NCBI GenBank assembly: GCA_016931535.1
Contig: JAFGEP010000051.1
Coordinates: 1 to 46,601, forward strand
DNA: 46,601 nt
Origin: Bradymonadales bacterium
Lineage (GTDB): Bacteria; Myxococcota_A; Bradymonadia; JAFGEP01
Direction of reading: 5' to 3'
The notes under the pieces were generated by a model, which was not told the origin of the DNA, did not search any database, and worked only from the letters and a program-made list of their open reading frames with translations. Within the stretch, counting starts at the first letter, position 1. Each line of letters starts with the position of its first letter. Position numbers and translations under genes: made by a program. Below, one piece after another: positions 20,771 through 30,348 of this stretch.

Positions 20771-20833
20771 CACGAGCACGTTCACGACAACGACCACGTT
20801 CAGGTTCACGACCAGATAACGACCACGTTCACG
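20771..20833 (-). repeat. Right flank of S23 unit: inverted GTTCAC-type repeats
   Basis: Several GTTCAC or GTTCAG words in degenerate order (20779, 20798-20809, 20827), i.e. the left-flank hexamer in reverse complement. CACGTTCAGGTTCACG at 20795-20810 pairs perfectly over 16 bp with two positions of the left flank. It ends about 20 bp before the stop codon of the outer-membrane factor gene. Confidence 0.9.
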
Positions 20834-20854
20834 CCGAAACGAGCGATCCGGTGA

Positions 20855-22279
20855 TCAAAACACCTCCAGCAGCTCGCCGCGAGCATGGACCAGTTGCCAC
20901 TGGGCAAGCCAGAGATCCTCTTTCAGTACCTGGGCCCGCACCTCGTACGTGGAAAGCTGCTCCTCGGCATCCAGCACCTCCAGCAAGCTCGCCAGCCCGA
21001 CATCGAGGCGCCGGATGGTGTCCGACCAGTACTCCCGGCTGATGACCAGCGCCCGTTCGGCGATCGCCAGCTGTTGCTCCCAGCTCTGCACCGCCAAGGC
21101 AGCGGTCCGCACTTCCGATCGGGCCTGCGCCCGAGTGGACCGGAGCTCGGCGCGGTGAAGCGCTCGGATCGCCTCCTCCTGGTCCATCAGGCCATAGCGC
21201 TGGCCCCCGTCATACAAGGTGAAGACCGCCCTCAGGACCACTTGCCAGGAGAAGCCATCCGGGTCCCGAAAGGTGCTGGGCCCTTGCGTGAATCCTGCAC
21301 TCAGGAGGACCTCTGGCAGGAAATCCAGCCAGGTGAAGAGCCGAGCCAGGTCGTCGCGTCTCTCGAGCTGCAAGGCCGCCTCCAGGTCGTCCCGGTTCTC
21401 GGGTGCAAAACCCGATTCCAGCTCCTCCAGAGTGATTACCGTCTCTTCCAGCGCGACCCTGCTCTCTTCCGCCAGGACCGCCGGCGGCATGCCGACCTCA
21501 GCAGAATGCCTCTCGAATCCCGGCGGCGCCAACTCTCCGGTCGGCACTATCTGTGTCCCGGCGGGCAGATCCAACACCACCGCCAGCGCCTCCTGGGTCA
21601 ACGCCTCCTGGGCACGGGATTGTTCCAGCTGGGACAGCGCCGCCAGCACGGTGAGCTCCGACCGTTGCAGCTCGCCGCGGTCCGCCAGCCCGTGCCTCAA
21701 CCTCTCGCGGGCCGCGGCCAGGAACGATTCCCGTCTGGCCAGTGAGGTCTCGGCAGCCAACCTCGATGCCTGGGCCCGGACCAGCCCGATGTACAGCTCG
21801 ATGACCGCCAGGGTGAGATTAGATCGCGAAAAGCGGGTCTCCAGACGAGCGGCCTCCATCTCCCGCCGGCCGACCAGGTAGTCCTTCAGAGCACGTGGGC
21901 GAAACAGGGTGAGCGACAGACTTCCGCTCCAGGTCATCTCATCCTGCTGCACAACGGTAGAGCCGCCGAGCTGGACCCCCTGGTCGTTGTGGGTGAACGA
22001 CCCGGTGACCGAGGCGTTGGGCAGAAGGCGAGCCAGAAGCACCCGGATCCCCGCCTGCTGCTGATCCAGCCGGGCCTGGAGGATCTCGAAGTCGGGGTTC
22101 GCCTCCACCGCACGGCTCACCGCCTCGGCCAGGGTGAAGGTGCCCCCGGGTGCCCCTTCACCGGAGCCCTCGATAGCCTGTGCCTGGACCGCTCCGTTCG
22201 GCACCGGCTGTCCGAGCAGGAGGAGCAGGACGAAGAGGGTCGCCCGCTGCCAACGAGATGAGGTGTCGGCAGAGATCAT
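20855..22279 (-). CDS. TolC-like outer-membrane efflux factor
   Basis: 474 residues. Signal peptide with core LFVLLLLLGQPVPNGAVQAQA, then two repeated outer-membrane-efflux (OEP) halves: FTLAEAVSRAVEANPDFE begins the first and ELRSTRAQARSEVRTAALAVQ lies in the second. Long amphipathic helices rich in Ala, Glu and Arg would form the periplasmic tunnel. It is first in the minus-strand order outer-membrane factor, adaptor, pump, so it is the exit duct of the same tripartite system. The 568-bp gap before the adaptor holds the S23 unit and is unusual for such operons. Confidence 0.92.
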   Translation of the reverse strand: MISADTSSRWQRATLFVLLLLLGQPVPNGAVQAQAIEGSGEGAPGGTFTLAEAVSRAVEANPDFEILQARLDQQQAGIRVLLARLLPNASVTGSFTHNDQGVQLGGSTVVQQDEMTWSGSLSLTLFRPRALKDYLVGRREMEAARLETRFSRSNLTLAVIELYIGLVRAQASRLAAETSLARRESFLAAARERLRHGLADRGELQRSELTVLAALSQLEQSRAQEALTQEALAVVLDLPAGTQIVPTGELAPPGFERHSAEVGMPPAVLAEESRVALEETVITLEELESGFAPENRDDLEAALQLERRDDLARLFTWLDFLPEVLLSAGFTQGPSTFRDPDGFSWQVVLRAVFTLYDGGQRYGLMDQEEAIRALHRAELRSTRAQARSEVRTAALAVQSWEQQLAIAERALVISREYWSDTIRRLDVGLASLLEVLDAEEQLSTYEVRAQVLKEDLWLAQWQLVHARGELLEVF

Positions 22280-22553
22280 CGGTATTTCCCGTGCCGGCCG
22301 GTTCCAGGGGGCCTACTGTCGACCCCGTTTCTTGGCCGGTCCTTTATGCGACGGCAGCGGCCGCTTGTCCATCCATTCGCCCTGTCATTGCGACCCATGA
22401 GCCTGGTCTCTGAGGCTGCCAGATTGTTTCACCGCTTGTCCTTTCCTGTTGTCATTGCAGTTTCGCCGATTGATCCCTATCGTTGATCTCTACCGAGGGT
22501 TTCGTTACCGATCATCGGGTAAAAGGGAGATTACCAGGTCGAGGAGATCGTCG

Positions 22554-24557
22554 ATGAACAATAAGAATCTCAGGTGGCTGGTCGTCTTGGGGCTACTGCA
22601 TTTTGCCTGTGGAGATACCGACACCCCCATCGTTGATGCGGGCCCGGATCTGACCGACGTGATCTCCGATGCGTTCGATGTGGTCCAGGAACCGGTCGAG
22701 GAGATCCAGCCCGACCTCGTCCCCGATGTCCCTCCAGATACCCCGCCCGATCTGGGGCCGGCCGGAGTCCCGGTAGCTGACTGCGATCCGGACCATGTGC
22801 TCCGCTTCGCGGCCGGCGATCGTTCCTTCATCGCCGTCTACCCCCACGACTGGAGCCTGGAGGAAGGCAGTACCTACAGCTGGTACGATCCCGCCGAGCT
22901 GACCGAGTGGATCTTGATCGGCACCTCTGAATCGCTCGACTTCGCGGCGGTACTGACCGAACTGGAGTTCCCCGTCGTGGGAACCGACGGGCTTCCCCAC
23001 GTTGCCGCCAACCCCCCTCTCTTTCCCTATCGGTTTGGCCAGGGCTACTACTCGCCCACTCTGGATCGCTGGCTTTTCAGAGCTACCGAGGTCTACAGCC
23101 TGGCCGACCTCGGTGAAGACCTCGATCCCGACTCCATCGCCAACGAGCTGGTGGACGGCGCAGGAAATGGGCTGAGCGGGGAGGACCGGGAGATCTACGA
23201 TCTGCTGCTGCTTCGTTTCGAGCGGTGGAACGCGGTGCACGGCGCTCTACAAGCGCTGGTGGAGACTCACTTCGGGTACGACTCCGACAACCTCCAGTGC
23301 GCCTTCGACAACGTGCTGCCCACGGAGCGGGTGCAACTGGTGCACGAGGAAGGGCAGTTCTACCTGCTCAACCAGGCCATCCTGGCCGAGGATTTCACGG
23401 GAATGTTCGCCGGCCAGGGCGTGGGCCAGACCGCAATCAAGACGGTCGCCGGCGGATTCACACACGGGCCGGAGCCCTTCTTCGAGGAGTGGCCCTGGAT
23501 CTTCATCTTTGTTGGAGGGGACTATCTCATTCGAGACTTCGACCTGGTCGTCGAAGGCTCCACCCTGTGGGGGCTGCATCACGACTTCAACGATGCCTTG
23601 GGAGGGTTCTTTGTCACCGGACGCCACAACGGGCTGGACGACGGTGACGCCAGCCAGGCCAGCGCGAACCTGAAAAACGTGCGGTTCTTAGGCCGGACCG
23701 GCCCGGAGTTCTCCATCGGCACCAACCTGCTATGGCCCGTCCTGGTCCACGGGGAGTTCCTCAAGCAGACCGACCGCTTCAACGGCAGTCTCCTTTCCGG
23801 CCGTGGCAAGCCCTTCGGAGGGGTGTTTGTGATGAACGGCTGCTCGGTGAGCGACGCCTTTCTCCTGGGCGGCTTCTGGAACCTCACCGACGCCCAGCTC
23901 ACCTTGGTCGGCAACCGGGCTGACAGCCCGCTCCCTGCACCCCTCTTCTGGCTCGCCGAGTGTAATGGGGGGACCTACACCATCCGGGAAAACGAGACCC
24001 AACAGGCCGGAGGGGTGTACTTCGAGGAGGGCGTCGCAGCGGTGTTCGGCTGGGACCTGGGCCCCATCGGAACAGCCCCCGAGGCGAGCTGCCGCCTCTT
24101 CATCGAAAACAACAGCTTCGGCAGCTCCAACTCCGGATGGGCTCCCGTCGAGCTCCATTCCTATGTCCATCTGCTTGATTCACCCCGGGTCTCCTCCACG
24201 GCCCGTATCCGGGAAAACACCATCCACAGCGAGGACCAGCTCGGGCCCTCGTGGATACCGGATGCCGATTTCCTGTTCGAAGGGGTGTTCGCCGACGGAG
24301 TGGACAACGGGCAGATCACCCAGAACACCTTCGTTGGGACCGGCATGGCCGCCGTCAACATCGGCCTTTTCGACACCCAGGACACCCACTGGCTCATCGA
24401 GGACAACCACTTCGGCGGTTATTCCGCATCCACGGCCGATATCTACCTCGGCCCTTCCACCGCCAACATCACCGTCATCGGGGCGGTTGGCGAGACCACG
24501 ACCCTCAAGGACCTCGGCACTCAGAACAGCGCCACCAACGTCACTCTGGTGGAGTGA
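22554..24557 (+). CDS. Predicted right-handed beta-helix lipoprotein
   Basis: 667 residues from the ATG at 22554, chosen for its GAGGAG Shine-Dalgarno and the short lipoprotein signal WLVVLGLLHFACGD; codons back to 22449 are open but signal-less. An Asp/Pro-rich linker follows the Cys (about 21-70). The body has recurrent short strands with Asn/Gly turns in the last 350 residues (NLKNVRFLGRT, TYTIRENETQ, ARIRENTIHSED, GQITQNTFVGTG, WLIEDNHFGG), the pattern of a parallel beta-helix as in NosD/pectate-lyase-type folds. I see no catalytic motif. It may be a surface carbohydrate-binding or structural protein. Confidence 0.6.
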   Translation: MNNKNLRWLVVLGLLHFACGDTDTPIVDAGPDLTDVISDAFDVVQEPVEEIQPDLVPDVPPDTPPDLGPAGVPVADCDPDHVLRFAAGDRSFIAVYPHDWSLEEGSTYSWYDPAELTEWILIGTSESLDFAAVLTELEFPVVGTDGLPHVAANPPLFPYRFGQGYYSPTLDRWLFRATEVYSLADLGEDLDPDSIANELVDGAGNGLSGEDREIYDLLLLRFERWNAVHGALQALVETHFGYDSDNLQCAFDNVLPTERVQLVHEEGQFYLLNQAILAEDFTGMFAGQGVGQTAIKTVAGGFTHGPEPFFEEWPWIFIFVGGDYLIRDFDLVVEGSTLWGLHHDFNDALGGFFVTGRHNGLDDGDASQASANLKNVRFLGRTGPEFSIGTNLLWPVLVHGEFLKQTDRFNGSLLSGRGKPFGGVFVMNGCSVSDAFLLGGFWNLTDAQLTLVGNRADSPLPAPLFWLAECNGGTYTIRENETQQAGGVYFEEGVAAVFGWDLGPIGTAPEASCRLFIENNSFGSSNSGWAPVELHSYVHLLDSPRVSSTARIRENTIHSEDQLGPSWIPDADFLFEGVFADGVDNGQITQNTFVGTGMAAVNIGLFDTQDTHWLIEDNHFGGYSASTADIYLGPSTANITVIGAVGETTTLKDLGTQNSATNVTLVE

Positions 24558-24748
24558 TCGGCTTGGCGTCGGAAACCCAAGTGTGGCGTTTACGGATGGC
24601 CTGTGAGCGTTTTCTGTCCCTTGAAAGGGCCAGACATGCCAGATCCTGGCTGCGCCCTGGAACAGCTGTCCCCTGAATCTGTCGATAGTTCGCCGATCAT
24701 CGCCGACTCGGTGCTGTCGGCGGCTACCTGAACACTGCCGGCCATCCG

Positions 24749-26929
24749 CTACACGCAGAACAGGAGCTCCCGGTACTTGGGATAGGGCCACAGGTCGTCG
24801 TCTACCAGCGTCTCCAGCGTATCCACCCCTTGGCGTAGCCGCTCCATGACCGGGATGACCCGAGAGCTGGTCCAGTCCGCCCGGATTTGCTGATCGCCCT
24901 GAGACTGGGTTTGCTCGATCTCCCGTTCCAGGTCGGCGAGCGCCTCCTGGGTCCTCTCCAGTGCGCCCGCCACCGCTCCGGTCAGCTCGCGGAGATGCTT
25001 GGCCTGCATGCCGGCCCGCCCGACCTGGTGGGCGGTCTCGGCGAGCTGTTGCAGGTAGGTGACGCCCGCCGGGATGACGCCGGTCCGAGCCATCTCCAGG
25101 GATATCCGGGCCTCGATCAGGATGCGCAGGCAATAGTCCTCGAGCCGGACCCGCTGCCGGCTCTCGAGCTCCGCGCCGGAGAGGACCCGGTAGGACTCGA
25201 ACAGCTCTCGAGTGCCGGGGGAGACCAGGTGCCGCAGGGCCTGGGGCGTGTTGGGATCCAGCGCCAATCCACGGCGCACCGCCTCTTCGTGCCAGGCCGC
25301 GCTGTAGTTGTCCCCGTTGAACAGAGCGGGACGGCACTCGGTGATCAGCTCCGGGAGGACCTGGGTGGCGGCCTGCATCGGTGTGAGTCCGTTGGCCTGC
25401 ATGGCCCGCTCGATCCGATCGGAGATGCGGTCCAGGCTCTGTGCCACGGCGGTGTTGACGACACAGTTGGGGAAGGAGATGCTGGCCGATGCGCCAACCG
25501 CCCGGAACTCGAACTTGTTGCCGGTGAAGGCGAAGGGGGAGGTCCGGTTGCGGTCGGTGGTGTCGCGCGCGATGGCCGGCAGGTTGGATACCCCCGACTC
25601 GATGGTGCTGTGCCGCTGATCCGGGGTATCCTCGCCGGTCTCGATCTGGTCCAGCAGAGCCATCAGGTCCTCTCCCAGAAAGACGCTCATTATTGCGGGA
25701 GGGGCCTCATTGGCGCCCAGACGGTGGTCGTTACCCGCCGAAGCGACCGATGCGCGCAACATGCCACCGTGGTGGTGCACGGCCGATACCGTGGCCAGCA
25801 GAAAGAGCAGAAACTGCAGGTTGGCGGACGGACTGCGCCCCGGCTCGAGCAGGTTCTCGCCCTGGTCGGTGGCCATCGACCAGTTGTTGTGTTTGCCCGA
25901 CCCATTGATCCCCCGGAAAGGCTTCTCGTGGCTCAAGAAGGCCAGATCATGCCGAGCCGCGGTTCGCCGCAAGCTCTCCAGGATGATCTGGTTGTGGTCG
26001 GCCGCCACGTTGGCCACCTCGTAGAGGAAGGCGCACTCGTACTGGGCTGGCGCCACCTCGTTGTGGCGGGTTTTCACCGGGATCCCTAGCGCCACCAGCT
26101 GGTGCTCCGCGTCCACCAGCATCGCCAGGATCCGTTCCTTGATGGAGCCGAAGTACTGGTCCTCCAGCTCCTGCCCCTTGGGCGCGGGCGCTCCAAACAC
26201 CGTGCGGCCACAGGTGACCAGGTCGGGCCGCAGGTCGAACAGGGCGCGGTCCACCAGGAAGAACTCCTGCTCCGCACCCACCGTGCACACCACCCGTTTC
26301 ACCTCGGTCCGGCCCAGCAGGTGGAGCAGCCGTCTGGCCGCCCGGTTGATCGCCTCGTTGCTGCGCAACAGCGGCGTCTTCTCGTCCAGCGTCTGACCGG
26401 TATAGGAAAGGTAGACCGACGGGATCGACAAGGTCTTTCCGTTGGGATTGGCCACCAGGAAGGCGGGGGTTCCCGGGTCCCAGGCGGTGTACCCCCTGGC
26501 CTCGAAGGTGTTGCGCAGCCCTCCCGAGGGGAAGGAGGAGGCGTCCGGCTCGCTTTGCACCAGCTCCCTGGCATCGAACCGCTCGATGACGCCGCCATCC
26601 TCGAAGGTCAGGAAGGACTCGTGCTTCTCCGCCGTGATCCCGGTCAGCGGCTGGAACCAGTGGCTGAAATGGGTCGCCCCCTCGTCGATGGCCCATTCCT
26701 TCATGCCATGGGCGACCATGGGGGCGATGGCCGGATCCAGTGGATGGCCCGACCGGCAGGTCTCTCGGAAGGCCTCGAAGACCGCTCGCGGCAGTCTCTT
26801 CTGCGCTTCGGCCAGCGAAAAGGTCTGCTCTGCGTAGCGCCGAGAATAGGGGCGCCGGTCTTCGATCGTGGTCCTGGGCTGGCGTGCGCTGATGGCCGCC
26901 AGCGCTTTGAATCGAGCAATAGAGGGCAT
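24749..26929 (-). CDS. glnN: Type III glutamine synthetase (GSIII)
   Basis: 726 residues, the length typical of GSIII (types I and II are about 470 and 370). It makes glutamine from glutamate, ammonia and ATP. Visible family blocks: [20 protein letters not shown] near the N-terminus, [13 protein letters not shown] (metal-binding Glu), [25 protein letters not shown] (nucleotide/metal His) and [18 protein letters not shown]. The C-terminal region is helical, as in other GSIII dodecamers. GAGG lies 8 bp before the ATG. No amtB or glnB is next to it; it is divergent from the LsrF-like gene with a 242-bp shared promoter region. Confidence 0.95.
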   Translation of the reverse strand: MPSIARFKALAAISARQPRTTIEDRRPYSRRYAEQTFSLAEAQKRLPRAVFEAFRETCRSGHPLDPAIAPMVAHGMKEWAIDEGATHFSHWFQPLTGITAEKHESFLTFEDGGVIERFDARELVQSEPDASSFPSGGLRNTFEARGYTAWDPGTPAFLVANPNGKTLSIPSVYLSYTGQTLDEKTPLLRSNEAINRAARRLLHLLGRTEVKRVVCTVGAEQEFFLVDRALFDLRPDLVTCGRTVFGAPAPKGQELEDQYFGSIKERILAMLVDAEHQLVALGIPVKTRHNEVAPAQYECAFLYEVANVAADHNQIILESLRRTAARHDLAFLSHEKPFRGINGSGKHNNWSMATDQGENLLEPGRSPSANLQFLLFLLATVSAVHHHGGMLRASVASAGNDHRLGANEAPPAIMSVFLGEDLMALLDQIETGEDTPDQRHSTIESGVSNLPAIARDTTDRNRTSPFAFTGNKFEFRAVGASASISFPNCVVNTAVAQSLDRISDRIERAMQANGLTPMQAATQVLPELITECRPALFNGDNYSAAWHEEAVRRGLALDPNTPQALRHLVSPGTRELFESYRVLSGAELESRQRVRLEDYCLRILIEARISLEMARTGVIPAGVTYLQQLAETAHQVGRAGMQAKHLRELTGAVAGALERTQEALADLEREIEQTQSQGDQQIRADWTSSRVIPVMERLRQGVDTLETLVDDDLWPYPKYRELLFCV

Positions 26930-27171
26930 TGGGTAGGCCTCTTGGTATGATGGCTTGTTCGGGTGGCCAGAGCCCGGCGCTCCTGGCCACGGCCGGCACT
27001 ATGCACAAGCTCACCCGGAAATTCCAGATGCTGTCGCCAGTACGGCCCCACAACAGGCAGCGAAGGCGCTGGCAGCTTCCCTGGAACCCAACCGGTGCAG
27101 GTGGATTGGCATCCCTGGCAAACTGTGGTTTCTTTCAGCCGCGTGACCGAGACCTTGCCAGGAGAACGACC

Positions 27172-28056
27172 ATGCCGGACATCGAAGGCACCAAGGACAC
27201 ACACGACTACTACCCCGACATTCCCCAACAGGTCGAGCCGACCAAACTGAAAGGATGCGGATCGCTCGGCTGGGGTATGGTGAACCGGCTAAACAACATC
27301 TTTCGCCCGGAGACGGGCCGGACGGTCATGCTGGCCGTGGACCACGGCTACTTCATGGGACCCACCAGCGGTCTGGAGCGGATCGATGTCACCATCGTGC
27401 CGCTGCTCCCCTTTGCCGACACCCTGATGTGTACCCGGGGTATCCTCCGCTCCCTCGTCCCCCCCACCTATACCCGAGGGATCGTGCTCAGAGCCAGCGG
27501 CGGCCCCAGTATCTTGAAGGAGCTCTCCAACGAGGAGATCGCGGTCGACATCGAGGACGCCATCCGCTTGAACGTGTCGGCGCTGGCCGTCCAGGTGTTC
27601 GTCGGGGGAGAGTACGAGACCCGCTCCCTCCACAACATGACCCGCCTGGTCGACCTGGGGAACCGATACGGCATCCCGGTGCTGGGCGTCACCGCCGTCG
27701 GTCGGGACATGGCCCGCGACGCCAAGTACATGCGACTGGCTACCCGGATCTGTGCCGAGCTAGGAGCCACCTACGTCAAGACCTACTTCGTCGAGGAGGG
27801 GTTCGAGACGGTGACCGCCGCCTGCCCTGTCCCCATCGTCATCGCCGGCGGCAAGAAGGTCTCCGAGAGGGAAGCCCTGACGATGGCCTACAATGCGATT
27901 CAGCAGGGGGCATGCGGGGTGGACATGGGCCGCAACATCTTCCAGTCGGAGGCCCCCGCCGCCATGATCCAGGCGGTGAGCCAGGTGGTACACCACGACC
28001 TGAAGCCTCAGGCTGCCTTCGACCTGTACCAGACGCTCCAGCGGCAGGGGGGCTGA
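27172..28056 (+). CDS. lsrF: LsrF-like class I aldolase/thiolase (3-hydroxy-5-phosphonooxypentane-2,4-dione thiolase family)
   Basis: 294 residues from the ATG at 27172, which has AGGAGA 7 bp before it; the frame is open for 81 more codons upstream without support. It closely resembles E. coli LsrF as I remember it: [53 protein letters not shown] and [11 protein letters not shown]. Lys203 in [11 protein letters not shown] matches the Schiff-base lysine of the family. LsrF ends the breakdown of phospho-autoinducer-2, but no lsrK, lsrG or lsr transporter gene is nearby, so the real substrate may be another phosphoketone. A 51-bp tandem repeat begins 38 bp after the stop. Confidence 0.88.
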   Translation: MPDIEGTKDTHDYYPDIPQQVEPTKLKGCGSLGWGMVNRLNNIFRPETGRTVMLAVDHGYFMGPTSGLERIDVTIVPLLPFADTLMCTRGILRSLVPPTYTRGIVLRASGGPSILKELSNEEIAVDIEDAIRLNVSALAVQVFVGGEYETRSLHNMTRLVDLGNRYGIPVLGVTAVGRDMARDAKYMRLATRICAELGATYVKTYFVEEGFETVTAACPVPIVIAGGKKVSEREALTMAYNAIQQGACGVDMGRNIFQSEAPAAMIQAVSQVVHHDLKPQAAFDLYQTLQRQGG

Positions 28057-28093
28057 GCCTCTACTGCGCAGCTCGTCCCCCCCTGTTGTGGAC

Positions 28094-28322
28094 AACCGGC
28101 CGAGTTGTGGCGCGAAAAGCGACAGAACTTTAGGGGTTCCCAAGAACCGGCCGAGTTGTGGCGCAAAACGCGCCAGAACCTTGGGGGTTCCCGAGAACCG
28201 GCCGAGTTGTGGCGCAAAACGCGCCAGAACCTTGGGGGTTCCCGAGAACCGGCCGAGTTGTGGCGCGAAAAGCGACAGAACTCTGGGGGTTCCCGAGAAC
28301 CGGCCGAGTTGTGGCGCGAATG
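28094..28322 (+). repeat. 51-bp tandem repeat array, 4.5 copies
   Basis: Units begin AACCGGCCGAGTTGTGG at 28094, 28145, 28196, 28247 and 28298, an exact 51-bp period. Each unit ends with GGTTC, four variable bases, GAACC, a small hairpin whose stem stays intact although the loop varies. Because 51 is divisible by three, several frames remain open and give spurious repeat 'proteins'. The same unit in the same orientation starts again near 46476. It lies between the lsrF-like gene and the SDR gene. Confidence 0.95.
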
Positions 28323-28509
28323 GAGATGGCAAACACCAGGAGTGCTCCGCGGTGTTGGCACGGGTGGATGTCTGCGGGCGGCAACGACCTGTGTTCACCG
28401 CAAGGCGATCAGACCCGGGTGTCGAGGGTGTCTTGACGGAAGCAGCCAGGTCGGAGATGGTCCGGACTGCCAGATGGCCTCTGACCATTTAGGAATCACA
28501 AGGAGAACC

Positions 28510-29307
28510 ATGCAGGACTATTTTCGAGACAAGACCCTCCTGATCACCGGCGCGTCCACCGGCATCGGCCGGGATCTGGCGCTGCTGCTCGCCTCCTATC
28601 GGACTCGGCTGGCGCTGGTGGCCCGCCGGGCGCCCTTGCTGGAGGAGCTGCAGGCGGCCTGCACCGAGGCGGGAGCCGAGGTCAAGATCTTCCCCGCCGA
28701 CGTCACCGACGAGGGCGCCATGCTCGCCATCCGCGACCAGCTCCTCGCCGACTGGAGCTTGGTGGATATCGTGGTGGCCAACGCCGGCGTGGGCGGTCTC
28801 AATCCGGCCGACAAGTTCTCCGCGGAGATCAACCGCAAGACCATGGAGATCAACTTTTTCGGCATGATCAACACCCTGGCGCCCTTCATCCCCTCCATGG
28901 TGGAGCGGCGACAGGGGCAGCTCGTCGGGGTCTCCAGCCTGGCGGCCTTCCGCGGTCTGCCCAACGCCGCTTCCTACAGCAGCTCCAAGGCGGCCCAGGC
29001 CCGCCTGCTGGAAAGCTGGCGCGTGGATCTCCGCCGCCATGGCGTGTCGGTCTCCTGCATCCACCCCGGCTTCATCGAGACCCCCATGACCCAACACGAC
29101 CGGTTCCGCATGCCTTTCATGGTGCCGGTGCGCAAGTCCTCCCTGCTCATCGCCAAGGCCATCCGCAAGAGGAGGTCGGTCTACCTCTACCCCTGGCCCA
29201 TGCGGATCCTCACCTTCCTCAACCGGATCTTGCCCAACTTTATCTACGACCGGCTGGTTCCCCGGCTGACCGGACAGAGGGAGATCGACCAGGCGATCAT
29301 GCTGTAG
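28510..29307 (+). CDS. Short-chain dehydrogenase/reductase (SDR)
   Basis: 265 residues from the ATG at 28510 with AGGAG 4 bp upstream; the longer open frame runs back into the 51-bp array and is not coding. NAD(P)-binding TGASTGIG at 13-20, an Asp in FPADVTD, NAG at 91-93, the catalytic Ser in VSSLAAF (142-143), and Tyr156/Lys160 in YSSSK define a classical SDR. Arg at the end of beta2 (LVARRA) suggests NADPH. The substrate is unknown; the basic, hydrophobic C-terminus (PMRILTFLNRILPNFIYDRL) is typical of membrane-near SDRs acting on lipids. A small membrane protein gene follows 21 bp later, probably in one operon. Confidence 0.9.
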   Translation: MQDYFRDKTLLITGASTGIGRDLALLLASYRTRLALVARRAPLLEELQAACTEAGAEVKIFPADVTDEGAMLAIRDQLLADWSLVDIVVANAGVGGLNPADKFSAEINRKTMEINFFGMINTLAPFIPSMVERRQGQLVGVSSLAAFRGLPNAASYSSSKAAQARLLESWRVDLRRHGVSVSCIHPGFIETPMTQHDRFRMPFMVPVRKSSLLIAKAIRKRRSVYLYPWPMRILTFLNRILPNFIYDRLVPRLTGQREIDQAIML

Positions 29308-29328
29308 GCAGAGAGTCGGGAGATCGTC

Positions 29329-29811
29329 ATGGATGTCGTTATCGCCTACTCCTTCCGCTTCGTGCTCTACACCCTGTTTGGCCTGTCGTTGGAGGTCATC
29401 TTCTCGGTCACGGGCATCGAGCGGGCTCTGGGCTATCGGCTACAGCGGCGGGTGCCCCGCAAGTACCTGGAGGGGTTCGTCAGCCTGTACATGATCCCCC
29501 TTCATGGCCTGGGGCTCCTGTTCGGTTTCGAGCCGTTTCACGCCCTGATACGCGATTGGTTCGTCGGCTTTCGCTTCCTGGCCTGGGCGGTGATCATCAG
29601 CTTGTTCGAGGTGGCCTGGGGTTTTCTCTGCGACAAGGTGCTCGGCTTCTACTCCTGGGACTACTATGCCCAGTCCAGGTACCGGGTGTTCAGGCGGGGC
29701 TACACTCTGTGGACCCTGGTTCCTCTATGGGGTCTGGCTGGGCTTTTGCTGGAGGTCTACTCCGACCTGCTGATCCATCTTTCCCCGCACGTGGTGTCCT
29801 TCTTCTCCTGA
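29329..29811 (+). CDS. Four-helix integral membrane protein, function unknown
   Basis: 160 residues with about four membrane segments (FRFVLYTLFGLSLEVIF, LYMIPLHGLGLLFGF, LAWAVIISLFEVAWGFL, LWTLVPLWGLAGLLLEVY). The block EVAWGFLCDKVLGFYSWDYY faintly recalls the CmpB-like putative ABC-permease family, but I would not name it on that. GGGAG precedes the ATG. It sits 21 bp behind the SDR gene and is likely co-transcribed, which suggests a joint role in lipid or envelope chemistry. Confidence 0.6.
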   Translation: MDVVIAYSFRFVLYTLFGLSLEVIFSVTGIERALGYRLQRRVPRKYLEGFVSLYMIPLHGLGLLFGFEPFHALIRDWFVGFRFLAWAVIISLFEVAWGFLCDKVLGFYSWDYYAQSRYRVFRRGYTLWTLVPLWGLAGLLLEVYSDLLIHLSPHVVSFFS

Positions 29812-29963
29812 GCTATCGGTGGTTTTTGGAGGGAGCTATCCAACCCGGTGGGCAGAGGAGTGAGGACAGGCGGTTCGACCTCCCTCTCCCATGAAGTGCG
29901 CTCTGTGATTGTGGCGAGCTCAATTGCATCAACCGACTTGACTGAACACTGCTTGGACGAACT

Positions 29964-30075
29964 GCGGAGCCTGGACTTTGACCGAGCCGGAGGGTGGACA
30001 CCGGGACCCGCCGAGGCCCACGCGCGGAGCCTGGACTTTGACCGAGCCGGAGGGTGGACACCGGGACCCGCCGAG
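29964..30075 (+). repeat. Tandem duplication A (52 bp identical, period 60)
   Basis: GCGGAGCCTGGACTTTGACC... at 29964-30015 is repeated exactly at 30024-30075, with an 8-bp spacer. It lies in the gap after the membrane protein gene and directly abuts tandem duplication B. Confidence 0.95.
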
Positions 30076-30206
30076 CGGTTACTGATGGGTAACCGCCGGT
30101 GGGTGGTGGAGTCGCGTAGGCGAGGGGAAATGCCCAGGCGACGCGGTTACTGATGGGTAACCGCCGGTGGGTGGTGGAGTCGCGTAGGCGAGGGGAAATG
30201 CCCAGG
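30076..30206 (+). repeat. Tandem duplication B (63 bp identical, period 68)
   Basis: 30076-30138 is repeated exactly at 30144-30206. Each copy starts with the hairpin CGGTTAC-TGATGG-GTAACCG. Complete identity of both A and B pairs implies recent duplication or gene conversion. The rest of the 29812-30348 gap shows no gene. Confidence 0.95.
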
Positions 30207-30348
30207 CTCCGCCCCGTGCAACCTAGGCAATCGTTTTGGGCTATCGGCAGCCGAGTGCCTTTGAAGGACACAGCCCTTCCCTGTGACGATCGCGTCTTGT
30301 CCCGGGGTGTTCCGCGGGCAACCGAGGTGCGGTTTTTTCCGCCTCCCC

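Noticed and set aside
20287..20854. 23S rRNA fragment around the S23 ORF
   Set aside because: Family members often sit in rRNA, but the flanks here are efflux genes and hexamer repeats; I see no conserved rRNA sequence.
28094..28322. CRISPR array
   Set aside because: Units are contiguous 51-bp direct repeats with no unique spacers, and no cas genes are present.
28105..28509. Repeat 'protein' (QEPAELWRE-type) upstream-fused to the SDR frame
   Set aside because: It is only the 51-bp repeat, whose length is divisible by three and so stays open in many frames; the SDR has its own AGGAG and ATG at 28510.
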